Below are positions 42,341-50,603 of a DNA stretch of 64,000 nt, piece after piece (within the stretch, counting starts at the first letter, position 1; the number at the start of each line of letters is the position of its first letter). The notes beneath the pieces are model-generated. The model saw only the letters and a list, made by a program, of their open reading frames with translations. It did no database searches and was not told the origin of the DNA. Both the position numbers and the translations under genes were made by a program. The stretch is from Psychromonas sp. psych-6C06 (GTDB taxonomy: Bacteria; Pseudomonadota; Gammaproteobacteria; Enterobacterales; Psychromonadaceae), in the NCBI RefSeq assembly GCF_002835465.1, contig NZ_PIZM01000001.1, positions 434,001 through 498,000 on the forward strand, in the 5' to 3' direction.

Positions 42341-42631
42341 ATGTTTTTTGCACAGAATGATCAGCGTTCATTTCGTCGTATGGAATTAGATGTACCGATT
42401 GAAATAACCAAAGGCACACAAAAGTTCAAAGGTATTTGTAAAGATTTAAGTAGTACCGGCATGTCCATTGCGTTTACCGAGGCGAGTCTTCAAGCAGGAG
42501 ATGAAGTGCATATTAAACTTGATACCGAGGATGAGCGATTTCCACCTTTAGATGCCGATGCAACTTTATTACGCATTGATTGCGAAGAAGATAAATTTGT
42601 TGCTGCGGTAAAATTTATTAACATGACCTAA
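42341..42631 (+). CDS. Single-domain PilZ protein (c-di-GMP binding), copy 1
   Basis: The 96-residue protein is essentially one PilZ domain. The N-terminal arginine motif (QRSFRRMELDVPI) and DLSSTGMSIAF correspond to RxxxR and D/NxSxxG, which bind cyclic di-GMP. ATG 42341 follows GGGAGAGG; the in-frame TTG upstream lies inside that site. A close paralogue of the same length is at 61552-61842, behind a diguanylate cyclase. The product may be a small c-di-GMP adaptor. A terminator shared with hemH follows. Confidence 0.88.
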   Translation: MFFAQNDQRSFRRMELDVPIEITKGTQKFKGICKDLSSTGMSIAFTEASLQAGDEVHIKLDTEDERFPPLDADATLLRIDCEEDKFVAAVKFINMT

Positions 42632-42638
42632 AAATTAA

Positions 42639-42666
42639 TTAACGCCAGCGCTAAAGCTGGCGTTAA
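42639..42666. terminator. Hairpin between the PilZ gene and hemH
   Basis: An 11-bp perfect stem (TTAACGCCAGC with GCTGGCGTTAA, six-base loop) lies between convergent genes. T runs are modest on both sides. Confidence 0.7.
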
Positions 42667-42670
42667 CAGC

Positions 42671-43693
42671 TTAGCTGAGATTTGGCTTTAATACTTCAAA
42701 AAGGGCATTAATGTGGTCATCACGATCATTTAAAGCTGCGATGTATCGGTATTTTTCGCCACCGGCCTGCTCAAATATCTCTCTATTTTCCCCTTCAATT
42801 TCTTCTAATGTTTCTAAGCAATCGGCACTGAATGCAGGGCTGATAATGGCAATATCTTTAATACCTTGCTCAGGAAAACTTTGTAGCGTTTCATCTGTAT
42901 AGGGTTTTAACCACTCCGCTTTACCAAACCGGCTCTGGAATGTACTGATAACTTGTTCTTTTTCCAAGCCTAATTTCTCAATAACTAGGCGGGTTGTTTG
43001 TAGGCATAGGCAGTGGTATGGGTCGCCATTATCCAGAAAACGTTTTGGCATTCCGTGGTAAGAGAAAACGAGTTTTTGTGGCATACCATTTTTTTGTAAA
43101 TCTTCACTAATACTGTTTGCTAAGGCATCAATATAGGTGTTGTTTTTATGGTAGCCATTAATAAAATGCAACTCAGGCACCCAGCGCCATTTAGCTAATA
43201 CTTTCGCAATTGCATCAAAAGTTGAACCGGTGGTTGGACTGGAGTACTGAGGGTAGAGCGGTAATACAACAATTCTTGTGTAACCTTTTTCTCGTAACTC
43301 TTCAAGGCCTGCTTCAATGGAGGGATTACCATAGCGCATTGCCATTACTACTTCGGTTTTTTCATAGCCCTGCTGTTTTAAATATTTGCTCAGTTTATCA
43401 CGTTGCAAACGCGTAATATGGGTAAGTGGCGATCCGTCTTTGGTCCAAATACTGTCATATAATTTTGCTGAGCGTTTTGGTCGAACTCTTAAAATAATAC
43501 CGTGTAAAATAATCATCCATAATAAACGCGGGATCTCAACGATACGTCTGTCGGACAGGAATTCACTTAGGTAGGTTCGAACAGCTTTTGTTGTTGGTGC
43601 ATCTGGGCTCCCTAAATTAGTCAGCAAGATGCCGGTTTTTTGATGGAAACGTCCCTCATGAGGGTTATCGGTAATACCTGAAAATCGCGACAC
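42671..43693 (-). CDS. hemH: Ferrochelatase HemH
   Basis: HemH inserts Fe2+ into protoporphyrin IX. The 340-residue protein shows LLTNLGSPDAPTTKAVR, YLSEFLSDRRIVE, VVLPLYPQYSSPTTGS, the catalytic His in VFSYHGMPKRFLDNGDPY, TFQSRFGKAEWLKPYT and the Glu-rich helix SADCLETLEEI. The length is usual for the membrane-associated form. It lies downstream of ubiG, in the same direction, after a 187-base gap with a hairpin. Confidence 0.96.
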   Translation of the reverse strand: MSRFSGITDNPHEGRFHQKTGILLTNLGSPDAPTTKAVRTYLSEFLSDRRIVEIPRLLWMIILHGIILRVRPKRSAKLYDSIWTKDGSPLTHITRLQRDKLSKYLKQQGYEKTEVVMAMRYGNPSIEAGLEELREKGYTRIVVLPLYPQYSSPTTGSTFDAIAKVLAKWRWVPELHFINGYHKNNTYIDALANSISEDLQKNGMPQKLVFSYHGMPKRFLDNGDPYHCLCLQTTRLVIEKLGLEKEQVISTFQSRFGKAEWLKPYTDETLQSFPEQGIKDIAIISPAFSADCLETLEEIEGENREIFEQAGGEKYRYIAALNDRDDHINALFEVLKPNLS

Positions 43694-43737
43694 ACATAGC
43701 TCCTTATGAGCATAAAAATGAAAAGAGAAATATCTAC

Positions 43738-43763
43738 GAGTGATCGTGCAGAATAGATCACTC
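43738..43763 (-). terminator. Hairpin between ubiG and hemH
   Basis: GAGTGATC and GATCACTC pair around a ten-base loop. Read leftward, the following sequence is pyrimidine-rich without a long T run, so this is a weak candidate terminator for the ubiG transcript. Confidence 0.4.
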
Positions 43764-43880
43764 TCGCGGATAATTTATCATGTTAGCCGTAGATAAATGA
43801 ATATATTATGCCCTGCTTTATTTATTGTTTGAGGTTGGTCGGTAAAGTCATTGTTGGTAGGGAGTATATTACAGTAGGTG

Positions 43881-44633
43881 CTACTGTGATTTTGTACTTG
43901 CTGTGACATAGTTAACCGATAAATTTCGATTGGAAATTGACCACTTCCATAATAGAGGATTAAAAACAAAACCTTTACAGTTAATATTTGTAAGGCCGGC
44001 AGATTCAATTTTTAGTTTAAGCTCCCGGGGAGTGATAAACTTTTTCCATTGATGTGTCCCAACGGGTAACCAGCGCATCACTCTTTCTGTGCCAATAATC
44101 GCAATTAAGTAACTTCGGCTATTACGATTTATAGTGGAGCATATCAATAAACCTCCGGGCTTGAGCAATGAGGCACATTCGGCAAGGAGCATTTTAGGAT
44201 CCTGCACATGTTCAACAACTTCCATGTTAAGAATCACATCAAATCGTCTTTCTTCTTCGATTAGTGTTGTAGCAAAGCCATGTCGATAATCTATCTCAAG
44301 TCCGGACTGTTGTGCATGATATTGAGCAACAGGAATGTTTTTAGCTGTCGCATCTACACCGATAACTTGAGCACCTAACTTCGCCATCGGTTCACTTAAT
44401 AAGCCACCGCCACAACCAATATCAAGTAAACTTAATCCATCAAAGGGAGTTGATAAATGGGAAGAGAGTTGAAAGTGTGATGAAATTTGCTCAATAATAT
44501 AAGCTAAACGGGTAGGGTTAAGCATGTGCAATGGCTTAAATTTTCCGTTAGGATCCCACCATTGATCGGCCATTGCTTCAAATTTTTTTATTTCTGACTC
44601 ATCAACATTAATATTTGTTTCAATGTCTCTCAT
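43881..44633 (-). CDS. ubiG: Ubiquinone biosynthesis O-methyltransferase UbiG
   Basis: UbiG carries out both O-methylations of ubiquinone synthesis. The 250-residue protein has the UbiG N terminus ([21 protein letters not shown] split, then LNPTRLAYI), SAM motif [16 protein letters not shown] and motif [26 protein letters not shown], a hallmark of UbiG, follows. It is the downstream partner of the DedA gene (30-base gap). Confidence 0.95.
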   Translation of the reverse strand: MRDIETNINVDESEIKKFEAMADQWWDPNGKFKPLHMLNPTRLAYIIEQISSHFQLSSHLSTPFDGLSLLDIGCGGGLLSEPMAKLGAQVIGVDATAKNIPVAQYHAQQSGLEIDYRHGFATTLIEEERRFDVILNMEVVEHVQDPKMLLAECASLLKPGGLLICSTINRNSRSYLIAIIGTERVMRWLPVGTHQWKKFITPRELKLKIESAGLTNINCKGFVFNPLLWKWSISNRNLSVNYVTASTKSQ

Positions 44634-44663
44634 TGTGATTGCCTTTAAAGTTATTTTCGCAAG

Positions 44664-45287
44664 CTAGTGCTTGTCATGCTTAAATACAGGGACAGATTTA
44701 ATATCTGAAGAAATCATTTGTTTATCTGTTCGCCATAACCGATATAAAGTAATAAAAAAAATACAAAGCATCAACACGCTGATGGATGTTAAGGTTTGCA
44801 CTGCAAAAGCATCCATTGTGGAACCAAAAAAATACCCACCTCCGACCAATAAAACCACCCAGAGTAGTGCTGAACTTGCATTTAAAAGGGTGAACTTTAA
44901 CCAGCTGATATCACTTAAACCGACCGGTAATGCGCCAATGGTACGCAAGCCTTTCGGGTAGCGATAAACATACATATATATAACACCATAGCGATGAGAT
45001 AACTCACGTGCACGAGTAAATAACTTTCCAATGAAATTATCGTGTTGGAGCCATTTTATGCCATACTTTCGTGCAACAAAAAAACGAATTTCATCACCTA
45101 AATAACCACCGAATAAACAAGCTAGTAGCACCATTGGTAAATGTAATGCATCACTATAAGCGGCATATCCGGCAAACAATGGCAACCAGCCACTTTTTAT
45201 TGCGCAGTAGACAAATAAAAGAAAATAAATGATATGCCCATAGTCTTTAATCTGGTTTAAAAATGATTCCATTTTTCTCTGTACCAC
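44664..45287 (-). CDS. DedA/VTT family membrane protein
   Basis: The 207-residue protein has about five hydrophobic segments and the VTT-domain signatures FGGYLGDEIRFFVARKYG, RARELSHRYGVIYMYVYRYPKGLR (split), and GALPVGLSDISWLKFTLLN. DedA proteins support membrane lipid recycling and proton-motive-force homeostasis; some flip polyprenyl or phospholipid carriers. The ATG at 45287 is listed, but a second in-frame ATG at 45272 is equally possible. It is upstream of ubiG on the same strand. Confidence 0.86.
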   Translation of the reverse strand: MVQRKMESFLNQIKDYGHIIYFLLFVYCAIKSGWLPLFAGYAAYSDALHLPMVLLACLFGGYLGDEIRFFVARKYGIKWLQHDNFIGKLFTRARELSHRYGVIYMYVYRYPKGLRTIGALPVGLSDISWLKFTLLNASSALLWVVLLVGGGYFFGSTMDAFAVQTLTSISVLMLCIFFITLYRLWRTDKQMISSDIKSVPVFKHDKH

Positions 45288-45320
45288 TAATCATTAAATT
45301 GTATGGTGTTTAACAAAAAG

Positions 45321-45605
45321 TTAAATTTCGAAATCACCGTTATGATTTTTGCTATTAAGTAGGTTGGACACTTTTTTGAAAAATTGTTCGAGTGTTTCTT
45401 TATTCTCGTATTGAAAATCGTATGAGCCATGAAACAGTAAACTAACGGTCAAATCTCGATAGCTTAACCAACATGTATAACCATCAAAGTCATGGGAAGC
45501 ATTAATGTCTTCGAATTGATAAACCCCATCAACCTTATTGCCATTTGATGTAATGAGATCAAACACTTCTAGTAGGTTCTGTTTTTTTAGTCTGTCTAGA
45601 TACAT
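45321..45605 (-). CDS. DUF3081-like small protein
   Basis: The 94-residue protein resembles the DUF3081 family of gammaproteobacteria by its pattern FDLITSNGNKVDGVYQFE, then DFDGYTCWLSYRDLTVSLLFH. The function is unknown. It is upstream of the DedA gene (33-base gap) and is probably the first gene of that leftward run. No membrane or signal segments are visible. Confidence 0.68.
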   Translation of the reverse strand: MYLDRLKKQNLLEVFDLITSNGNKVDGVYQFEDINASHDFDGYTCWLSYRDLTVSLLFHGSYDFQYENKETLEQFFKKVSNLLNSKNHNGDFEI

Positions 45606-45926
45606 ACATTACCCCTTAAATTATGCGCTCTAGTTATACCATTTAGCATGGATAGTTGAGCTATCTTGTGAGATGACAATAAATAAAATACGTTGCCTTC
45701 AATCACAATAAAAATGGAAATGACGAGCTATTACTTATTCACGCAACTTGCTCTATCCGTTGAATTTTTCGTAAAGCGACTAACCATTTACGTTAAATTT
45801 CGCCATTAATTAATTCACTTTTGCTATGCAAAATTTAGATCACATAGTTAATCCGATTGATATTAAATACGAAGTAGGTAGGAAAATGGATCTCCACTTA
45901 GGCAAAGAGGTATTTAAGTGAAATGG
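45606..45926. other. 321-base gene-free region with a family B repeat
   Basis: It lies between two minus-strand genes. About 45636-45863 is a repeat element; the rest shows no open frame. A possible left end (ATACCATTTAGCATGG at 45636) is only weakly inverted relative to the right end (ATCCGATTGATAT), so element limits are uncertain. Confidence 0.5.
45769..45863. repeat. Dispersed repeat, family B, copy 3
   Basis: CGTAAAGCGACTAACCATTT, then TTAAATTTCGCC, then TTCACTTTTGCTATGCAAAA and TTTAGATCACATAG match copies 1 and 2 in order and spacing. The right end reads ATCCGATTGATAT, comparable with GCGGAATTGGTAT of copy 1. Confidence 0.65.
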
Positions 45927-46787
45927 CTACTTCTTTGAATAGGATGATAGTGTTTGCAAATCATCAATTAAGCTGTCTAATTTATCGTTTAGTGCGTTAC
46001 GTTGCTTCGTGCTTAAGGAGTTCACTAACTGCACCATAGTTTCTATCCAAAGTTGCTGATTGTATTCTATTTTTTTCCAAAAAATTTCAGAACGAAGTCG
46101 ATCAGTATGCAAAATTGAACTGCTTATTTGTGTCTCAAATTTAGCCTTATTAGATCTTAGGTCAAAAGCTGATCGGATTGATTCGGCCCATGCACGTCGA
46201 TATATTATCCAATCATCAAAAGTAGAAATTACATTATTATTACTGTGTTTTAGCAACGCTTTTTGTGGCTCACTGAGTTTACCAGTATAGGACTCTATAC
46301 GTTTAGTGATCATTTTAAGTCGCTTATCAAGGCGTTGCTGATGATTTAGTGATTGTTGCTCTGCTATTTTGTCTAGATTATAGTTCTCACTCTCTTGCAA
46401 AAACTGGTTAAGTTGCTGGTCACTTAATGTGAAAGATAAATCAACTAGGTCAGGCTCTAATCGGATTAATATATCTTTCCACGCGAGTTTAACGGTAACC
46501 ATATAGTCTGCTATATCTTGCTCTTTGATACCATCATTCACGTCTTTTTTAATACGTTGTAATAATTGACTGTATTGCTGTAATTGACTTTCTCTATGCC
46601 AAGTTAAAAATCGATTTAACATAGGATCAAACCGCTCTTCTTGCTCATCGGTCAATTCAATGTAGTCATCAAGGTACCAATAGGTAAGCCAATCTAAATT
46701 ATTGTAAATAAGGCGAGAACTGCAAGCTGATAGACTCAACAATAAAAAACATATAAGGAGTAATCGTGATGAATTATTTTTAACCAA
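45927..46787 (-). CDS. DUF6279 family lipoprotein
   Basis: This is a 286-residue lipoprotein with signal peptide LLLICFLLLSLSACSS (lipobox LSAC). The mature protein is all-helical with the family start SRLIYNNLDWLTYWYLDDYIELTDEQ split at LDWL, followed by repeated QLLQRIKK/QQLNQFLQE heptad-like segments. DUF6279 members occur widely in gammaproteobacteria without known function. It has no co-directional partner. Low-complexity or transferred composition is not evident. Confidence 0.82.
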   Translation of the reverse strand: MVKNNSSRLLLICFLLLSLSACSSRLIYNNLDWLTYWYLDDYIELTDEQEERFDPMLNRFLTWHRESQLQQYSQLLQRIKKDVNDGIKEQDIADYMVTVKLAWKDILIRLEPDLVDLSFTLSDQQLNQFLQESENYNLDKIAEQQSLNHQQRLDKRLKMITKRIESYTGKLSEPQKALLKHSNNNVISTFDDWIIYRRAWAESIRSAFDLRSNKAKFETQISSSILHTDRLRSEIFWKKIEYNQQLWIETMVQLVNSLSTKQRNALNDKLDSLIDDLQTLSSYSKK

Positions 46788-47058
46788 GGTTAACTCCGCT
46801 TTAGGTCACTATGTGCAATCGTCAGTAGCGCGATGCTCTCTAAAATCAGCAATATACTAATTAATATACACTATACGAAGGTTTAACGATTTAAGTTCAC
46901 ATCAACATAGCCTTTATAGATTTAAAGTGAAATAGTTAATTATAACAAAAAATTATTAAAATGATAAATAACGATAATTTAAAGTTTTTATTAAATCTAC
47001 TTACACTTAGCCCATAGAGTAAATAAATAGTCACATTTAAACTGAAAGAGAGAATATT

Positions 47059-47544
47059 ATGAAAATGAGTCATGTTGGTATAATGGTCGGAGATATGGAT
47101 GTAGCGGTTGAGTTTTACACTAAAGCATTAGGTCTTGACACGGTGATGGAAAAGTCTTCCGTTGTTGAAGAGAAACAAACCGCTATTGGTGCTATGTGCA
47201 TCGCTGTATTTGGCGAAGGCTTTAAAGGTTTTAATATCGCCCACTTGGTAACAAAAGATGGCATCGGTTTTGAGTTATTTGAGATGCAGGAGCGTGAAGA
47301 ACGTCATAACGTTGATTTTACAAAAATTGGCATTTTTCATTACTGTTTAGAAACGGATGACTTTGAAGGTGTTATGGAACGTGTTGAGAAATTTGGTGGC
47401 AAAGTGAGAATGGATATTATGCGCTACCACCCTGAAGATGATAACAAGCCATATAAAATGGTATATTTAGAAGACCCATTTGGTAATCTTTTTGAGCTTT
47501 ATTCTCATTCATATTCAGAAACGTACTCTTCTGAATATGAATAA
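47059..47544 (+). CDS. VOC-superfamily (glyoxalase-like) protein
   Basis: The 161-residue protein has one vicinal oxygen chelate module. KMSHVGIMVGDMDVAVEFY forms the first beta-alpha motif with a metal His, and FHYCLETDDFEGVMERVE plus VYLEDPFGNLFELY the second, ending in the metal Glu of ELYS. These fit lactoylglutathione lyase-like or dioxygenase-like metalloenzymes; substrate unknown. The gene stands alone and is preceded by AGAGAGA at the ATG. The C-terminal tail SETYSSEYE is acidic and not part of the fold. Confidence 0.84.
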   Translation: MKMSHVGIMVGDMDVAVEFYTKALGLDTVMEKSSVVEEKQTAIGAMCIAVFGEGFKGFNIAHLVTKDGIGFELFEMQEREERHNVDFTKIGIFHYCLETDDFEGVMERVEKFGGKVRMDIMRYHPEDDNKPYKMVYLEDPFGNLFELYSHSYSETYSSEYE

Positions 47545-47565
47545 TTAGCCTCTTTGGCGTCAAAA

Positions 47566-47595
47566 AGCGAAAATATTCTGGTCAATATTTTCGCT
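47566..47595. terminator. Hairpin between the VOC gene and ybhK
   Basis: AGCGAAAATATT pairs perfectly with AATATTTTCGCT around a six-base loop, between two convergent genes. On the minus strand an adjacent T5 (TTTTTG) follows, so it best terminates ybhK. Confidence 0.7.
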
Positions 47596-47622
47596 GATAT
47601 TTGCCTCTGAGTAAGCCCGACT

Positions 47623-48522
47623 TTATGACTCTGATTGCTCAAACTGGGCAATGATTGCGCGCATTAGTTTTGTTCTGTCATGACGCCAGTCTCTATTTAC
47701 GGAGGCGAGGTCTGCTTGAAAGAAATGCCATTGATCTTCGATAATTGCATGTGGCGTTTCGCCAATCAATACATCGATTTTACGACCTTGACAGGCGCGC
47801 TCACACCATTCCAGTTTTTGCTTTATATCCATTCTTCCTGCTGGCCCATATTCAGGCGAGAGGTTTTCAATAAAAAGTAGCTTAGCTTTTTTATTATTAA
47901 AGATAGCTTTACCCACTTCAGGTAATAATAGAGGGGGCATAATGCTAGTTAGGAAGCTACCTGGGCCAAGAATAATGGCATCCGCTTCTTCAATGGCAAC
48001 TATTGCTTCGTGCGTTGCGGGTACTTGAGGCTCTAAGTCTAAGCGTTGAAGGTCTTCTTCCATCTCATCTACGCTGGTTTCACCATGTACCCATTTACCA
48101 TTATTGGCTAACGCCTTAAGGTCAGAAGGGTGCTCAGACATTGGCACAATATTCACTTCTACTTTTAGCATATTGCGTATTAATTGAATTGCTTCCATCG
48201 GTCGTACTGAGAGATTATCGAGCGCGGTAAGCATTAAATTCCCCAAGTTGTGGCCATCAAGCTCACCGGTCCCTTTAAAACGGTACTCAAACATAATTGA
48301 CTCTATCGATGGTGTGGTGATCAACTGGTTGATACAATTACGTGTATCTCCCCATGCAATCCCTCCCTGACAATTTCGAATACGCCCAGTAGAGCCACCA
48401 TCATCGGTGGTTGTCACGATACCTGTGGCATTATTACCAAAACCTTTTAAAGCAGCTAACATCCGCCCTAAACCGTGACCACCGCCAATTGCGACAATTT
48501 TTTTGTGTTTGTATTTATTCAT
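47623..48522 (-). CDS. ybhK: YvcK/YbhK family protein (CofD-like fold)
   Basis: The 299-residue protein is of the YvcK (gluconeogenesis factor, UDP-sugar-binding) family with a CofD-like fold. Typical motifs are AIGGGHGLGRMLAALKGF, TTTDDGGSTGRIR, GDTRNCI, GHNLGNLMLTAL and AIILGPGSFLTSI. In Bacillus YvcK controls carbon flow and cell shape; in proteobacteria the role is not settled. The neighbour upstream (22-base gap) is the degenerate AAA+ gene, and both appear co-transcribed. Length agrees with E. coli YbhK (302). Confidence 0.92.
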   Translation of the reverse strand: MNKYKHKKIVAIGGGHGLGRMLAALKGFGNNATGIVTTTDDGGSTGRIRNCQGGIAWGDTRNCINQLITTPSIESIMFEYRFKGTGELDGHNLGNLMLTALDNLSVRPMEAIQLIRNMLKVEVNIVPMSEHPSDLKALANNGKWVHGETSVDEMEEDLQRLDLEPQVPATHEAIVAIEEADAIILGPGSFLTSIMPPLLLPEVGKAIFNNKKAKLLFIENLSPEYGPAGRMDIKQKLEWCERACQGRKIDVLIGETPHAIIEDQWHFFQADLASVNRDWRHDRTKLMRAIIAQFEQSES

Positions 48523-48544
48523 AAGCGACTCATTTAATTTGTTA

Positions 48545-49003
48545 TTAGGCTTTTGGAAAACGAATTAATAGATCTACTTTAGTAGATAAAGAAGCACTGA
48601 GCGTTTGCTTCTCTTCGGTTACTAGCATCACGATACCGTTATGCTTAGCAATATTTTTAAATAGATTATTTATATTAAAACCATTATCACGCTCATGTGC
48701 ATTTTTGACGGCAGTTTTTTTATCAAACAATAGGTCTGCCTTGGATAATAATAGAATATTACGCTCTGTGCGTGCTGTGATAAATAGACTATCAACGCCT
48801 TCATCGGGCGCTTTTGCAGAAATAGCATCAGAGTGTTGAATTTTATGCTGGGTAAGTTGCTTAAAGGTTGAACTAATCGTTTCAACATCTTGCTCACTAC
48901 CACCATTCAAAGTGACGAGAAAACGAGATTTATGCGCACTAATTTGGACTAAATCGTTTAAAAAACGTTGATAACTTTTACTTTGGTAATCTACGATGAG
49001 CAT
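48545..49003 (-). CDS. Degenerate AAA+-like protein (pseudo-ATPase)
   Basis: This 152-residue protein has no assigned family that I recall, but its second half follows the AAA+ core. ILLLSKADLLF (83-93) occupies the place of the Walker B ILFFDEADALF. KKTAVKNAHERDNGFNIN and NLFKNIAKHNGIVMLVTE match the AAA+ region up to sensor 1, and the end VDLLIRFP matches the last core strand. The P-loop position (about 32-42) reads LNGGSEQDVET, with no GxxGxGKT, and the Walker B DE is SK. ATP hydrolysis is therefore not expected. It is located 22 bases upstream of ybhK. Family comparison is from memory. Confidence 0.65.
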   Translation of the reverse strand: MLIVDYQSKSYQRFLNDLVQISAHKSRFLVTLNGGSEQDVETISSTFKQLTQHKIQHSDAISAKAPDEGVDSLFITARTERNILLLSKADLLFDKKTAVKNAHERDNGFNINNLFKNIAKHNGIVMLVTEEKQTLSASLSTKVDLLIRFPKA

Positions 49004-49183
49004 GGATGTTCCTATGAAGGGGGTTATTAATAATATGTTATTAGTTTAACAGTATTTTTAAGAAAAAATTCTGCTATTGCACGTTTGAGGCATGAACAAT
49101 ACTTTTTGTCACAATTTGATTTACAATGCACACTTCGATTGTGCCACTCAACGTTTTACGCCATTGGGTCATATAGGAGGTTT

Positions 49184-49879
49184 ATGTCACAGGATATTAC
49201 ACTTATTTTAGCCGGAGCAACGGGCCTTATTGGTCAAGCAACGTTGAAACTTGCAGTTGCAAACAAGAAAGTTAAACGACTGTATTCGCTATCTCGACGC
49301 CCGCTTAAATCAGATCACAAAAAATTAACGCAATGGGTTTCACCCGCGTTAACTTTCCCTGACAATCAAACCATTGAAGGTAAATTAAAAATAGGCATTA
49401 TTACACTGGGGAGCACCTTAAAAAAAGCAGGCAGTAAAGCTGCATTACGTGCGATTGATGTCGAGCTGGTTATTAAAGTGGCGAAACAGATGCAACAAGT
49501 TGGAGTCGAACATATCATCGTTGTTTCATCGATTGGTGCATCAAGCAAAGCGTTTTCACATTATTTGCGTTGTAAAGGGGATATGGAAGAGGCAGTCTCA
49601 AATCTTAAGGTGGCGAAAATTTCATTTATGCAGCCCGGTCCTTTAAAGGGGTTACGGGAGCAAACTCGCAGTGATGAAAAATGGCTACAAAGGGGGCTAA
49701 ATATCGTTAACCCATTAATGAGTTTTGGATTAACGAATTATAAATTGATAGCTTCAAATGATGTCGCTAATGCAATACTGCAGCTTGCGTGCATGCCTAA
49801 TAAATCAGAGGACAAAAGAGTAAAGCGATATCTTCGTACAGAGATGCTGGCGTTAATAGAGACAAATTGTAACGCTTAA
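49184..49879 (+). CDS. NAD(P)-binding Rossmann-fold protein (atypical SDR, NmrA/TIP30-like)
   Basis: The 231-residue protein has the nucleotide-binding GATGLIGQAT near the N terminus, a basic residue stretch (LSRRPLKS) suited to NADP, and IIVVSSIGASSKAFSHYLRCKGDME (split), in which YxxxK is replaced by YLRCKG. This layout is typical of atypical SDRs such as the TIP30/YwnB group. ATG 49184 is chosen because AGGAGG precedes it, although the spacing is only three bases; the frame is open earlier from a TTG at 49085. It is divergent from the pseudo-AAA+ gene and convergent with a SpoU methyltransferase gene. Confidence 0.8.
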   Translation: MSQDITLILAGATGLIGQATLKLAVANKKVKRLYSLSRRPLKSDHKKLTQWVSPALTFPDNQTIEGKLKIGIITLGSTLKKAGSKAALRAIDVELVIKVAKQMQQVGVEHIIVVSSIGASSKAFSHYLRCKGDMEEAVSNLKVAKISFMQPGPLKGLREQTRSDEKWLQRGLNIVNPLMSFGLTNYKLIASNDVANAILQLACMPNKSEDKRVKRYLRTEMLALIETNCNA

Positions 49880-49897
49880 GTTGCTCTATTTTTAGGC

Positions 49898-50437
49898 TTA
49901 GGGATTACGTATCTGGCTTGCACATTCTGCTAATACAATCGCACCAGCGGTAGAAACGTTTAATGAGTTGCCCATTCCATGCATTGGAATATGTATAAGA
50001 TTATCGCTTAATGATAAGGCTGCTTCACTGACACCTTTACGTTCATTGCCTAGTACTAATACGCTTCGAGAAGGGTAGCTAACGGTTTTGTAATCGATTG
50101 AGGTTTGGCAAAGCTCTACGCTAAAAATAGTGTAGTCATTATCTCTTAAATTTTGTAAGCTGCTGGTGGTGCTATTGCTGTATTCAATGTGAACCCACTT
50201 CGCTTCATTTCTGGATGCTTTCTTTAATTTTTTATCGGAAATGGTTAATTCCCCACAGATAATTATTTTTTCAATGGCAAAGGCATCCGCTAAGCGAATA
50301 AATGCCCCCACATTATAGCTGTTGGTTACATGATCTAATACCAGCACTAAGGGCGTTTTAGGTTGAGTTAGGTAGGTTTCACGTGTTGGCTTTGTTTCTC
50401 TTATCTCTTCTTTACTCAATTGAATCTTGGCTGGCAT
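49898..50437 (-). CDS. SpoU/TrmH family RNA methyltransferase, copy 1
   Basis: The protein is a 179-residue knotted (SPOUT) methyltransferase that 2'-O-methylates tRNA or rRNA. Motif 1 is LVLDHVTNSYNVGAFIRLADAF (split) with the Asn and Arg, motif 2 VLVLGNERKGVSEA, motif 3 IPMHGMGNSLNVSTAGAIVLAE (split). It lacks the N-terminal substrate-binding domain of YfiF/RlmB, so it is a catalytic-only form. I start it at ATG 50437; an earlier TTG (50515) adds 26 residues of low similarity. The exact substrate is not predictable. Confidence 0.85.
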   Translation of the reverse strand: MPAKIQLSKEEIRETKPTRETYLTQPKTPLVLVLDHVTNSYNVGAFIRLADAFAIEKIIICGELTISDKKLKKASRNEAKWVHIEYSNSTTSSLQNLRDNDYTIFSVELCQTSIDYKTVSYPSRSVLVLGNERKGVSEAALSLSDNLIHIPMHGMGNSLNVSTAGAIVLAECASQIRNP

Positions 50438-50603
50438 CACATCTTTCTTTATAGGTTTAAATAAAGGGGCATCATAACATCTGTACCGACTTAGTTTGCA
50501 TTGATTTACTGGCAACAGAAAAATATATCATTGGAAAAATCGACATGCTTATGTGATGCTAGATTGTATTTTTACCAAGTGCATTATGGGGAGGATTATT
50601 ACC

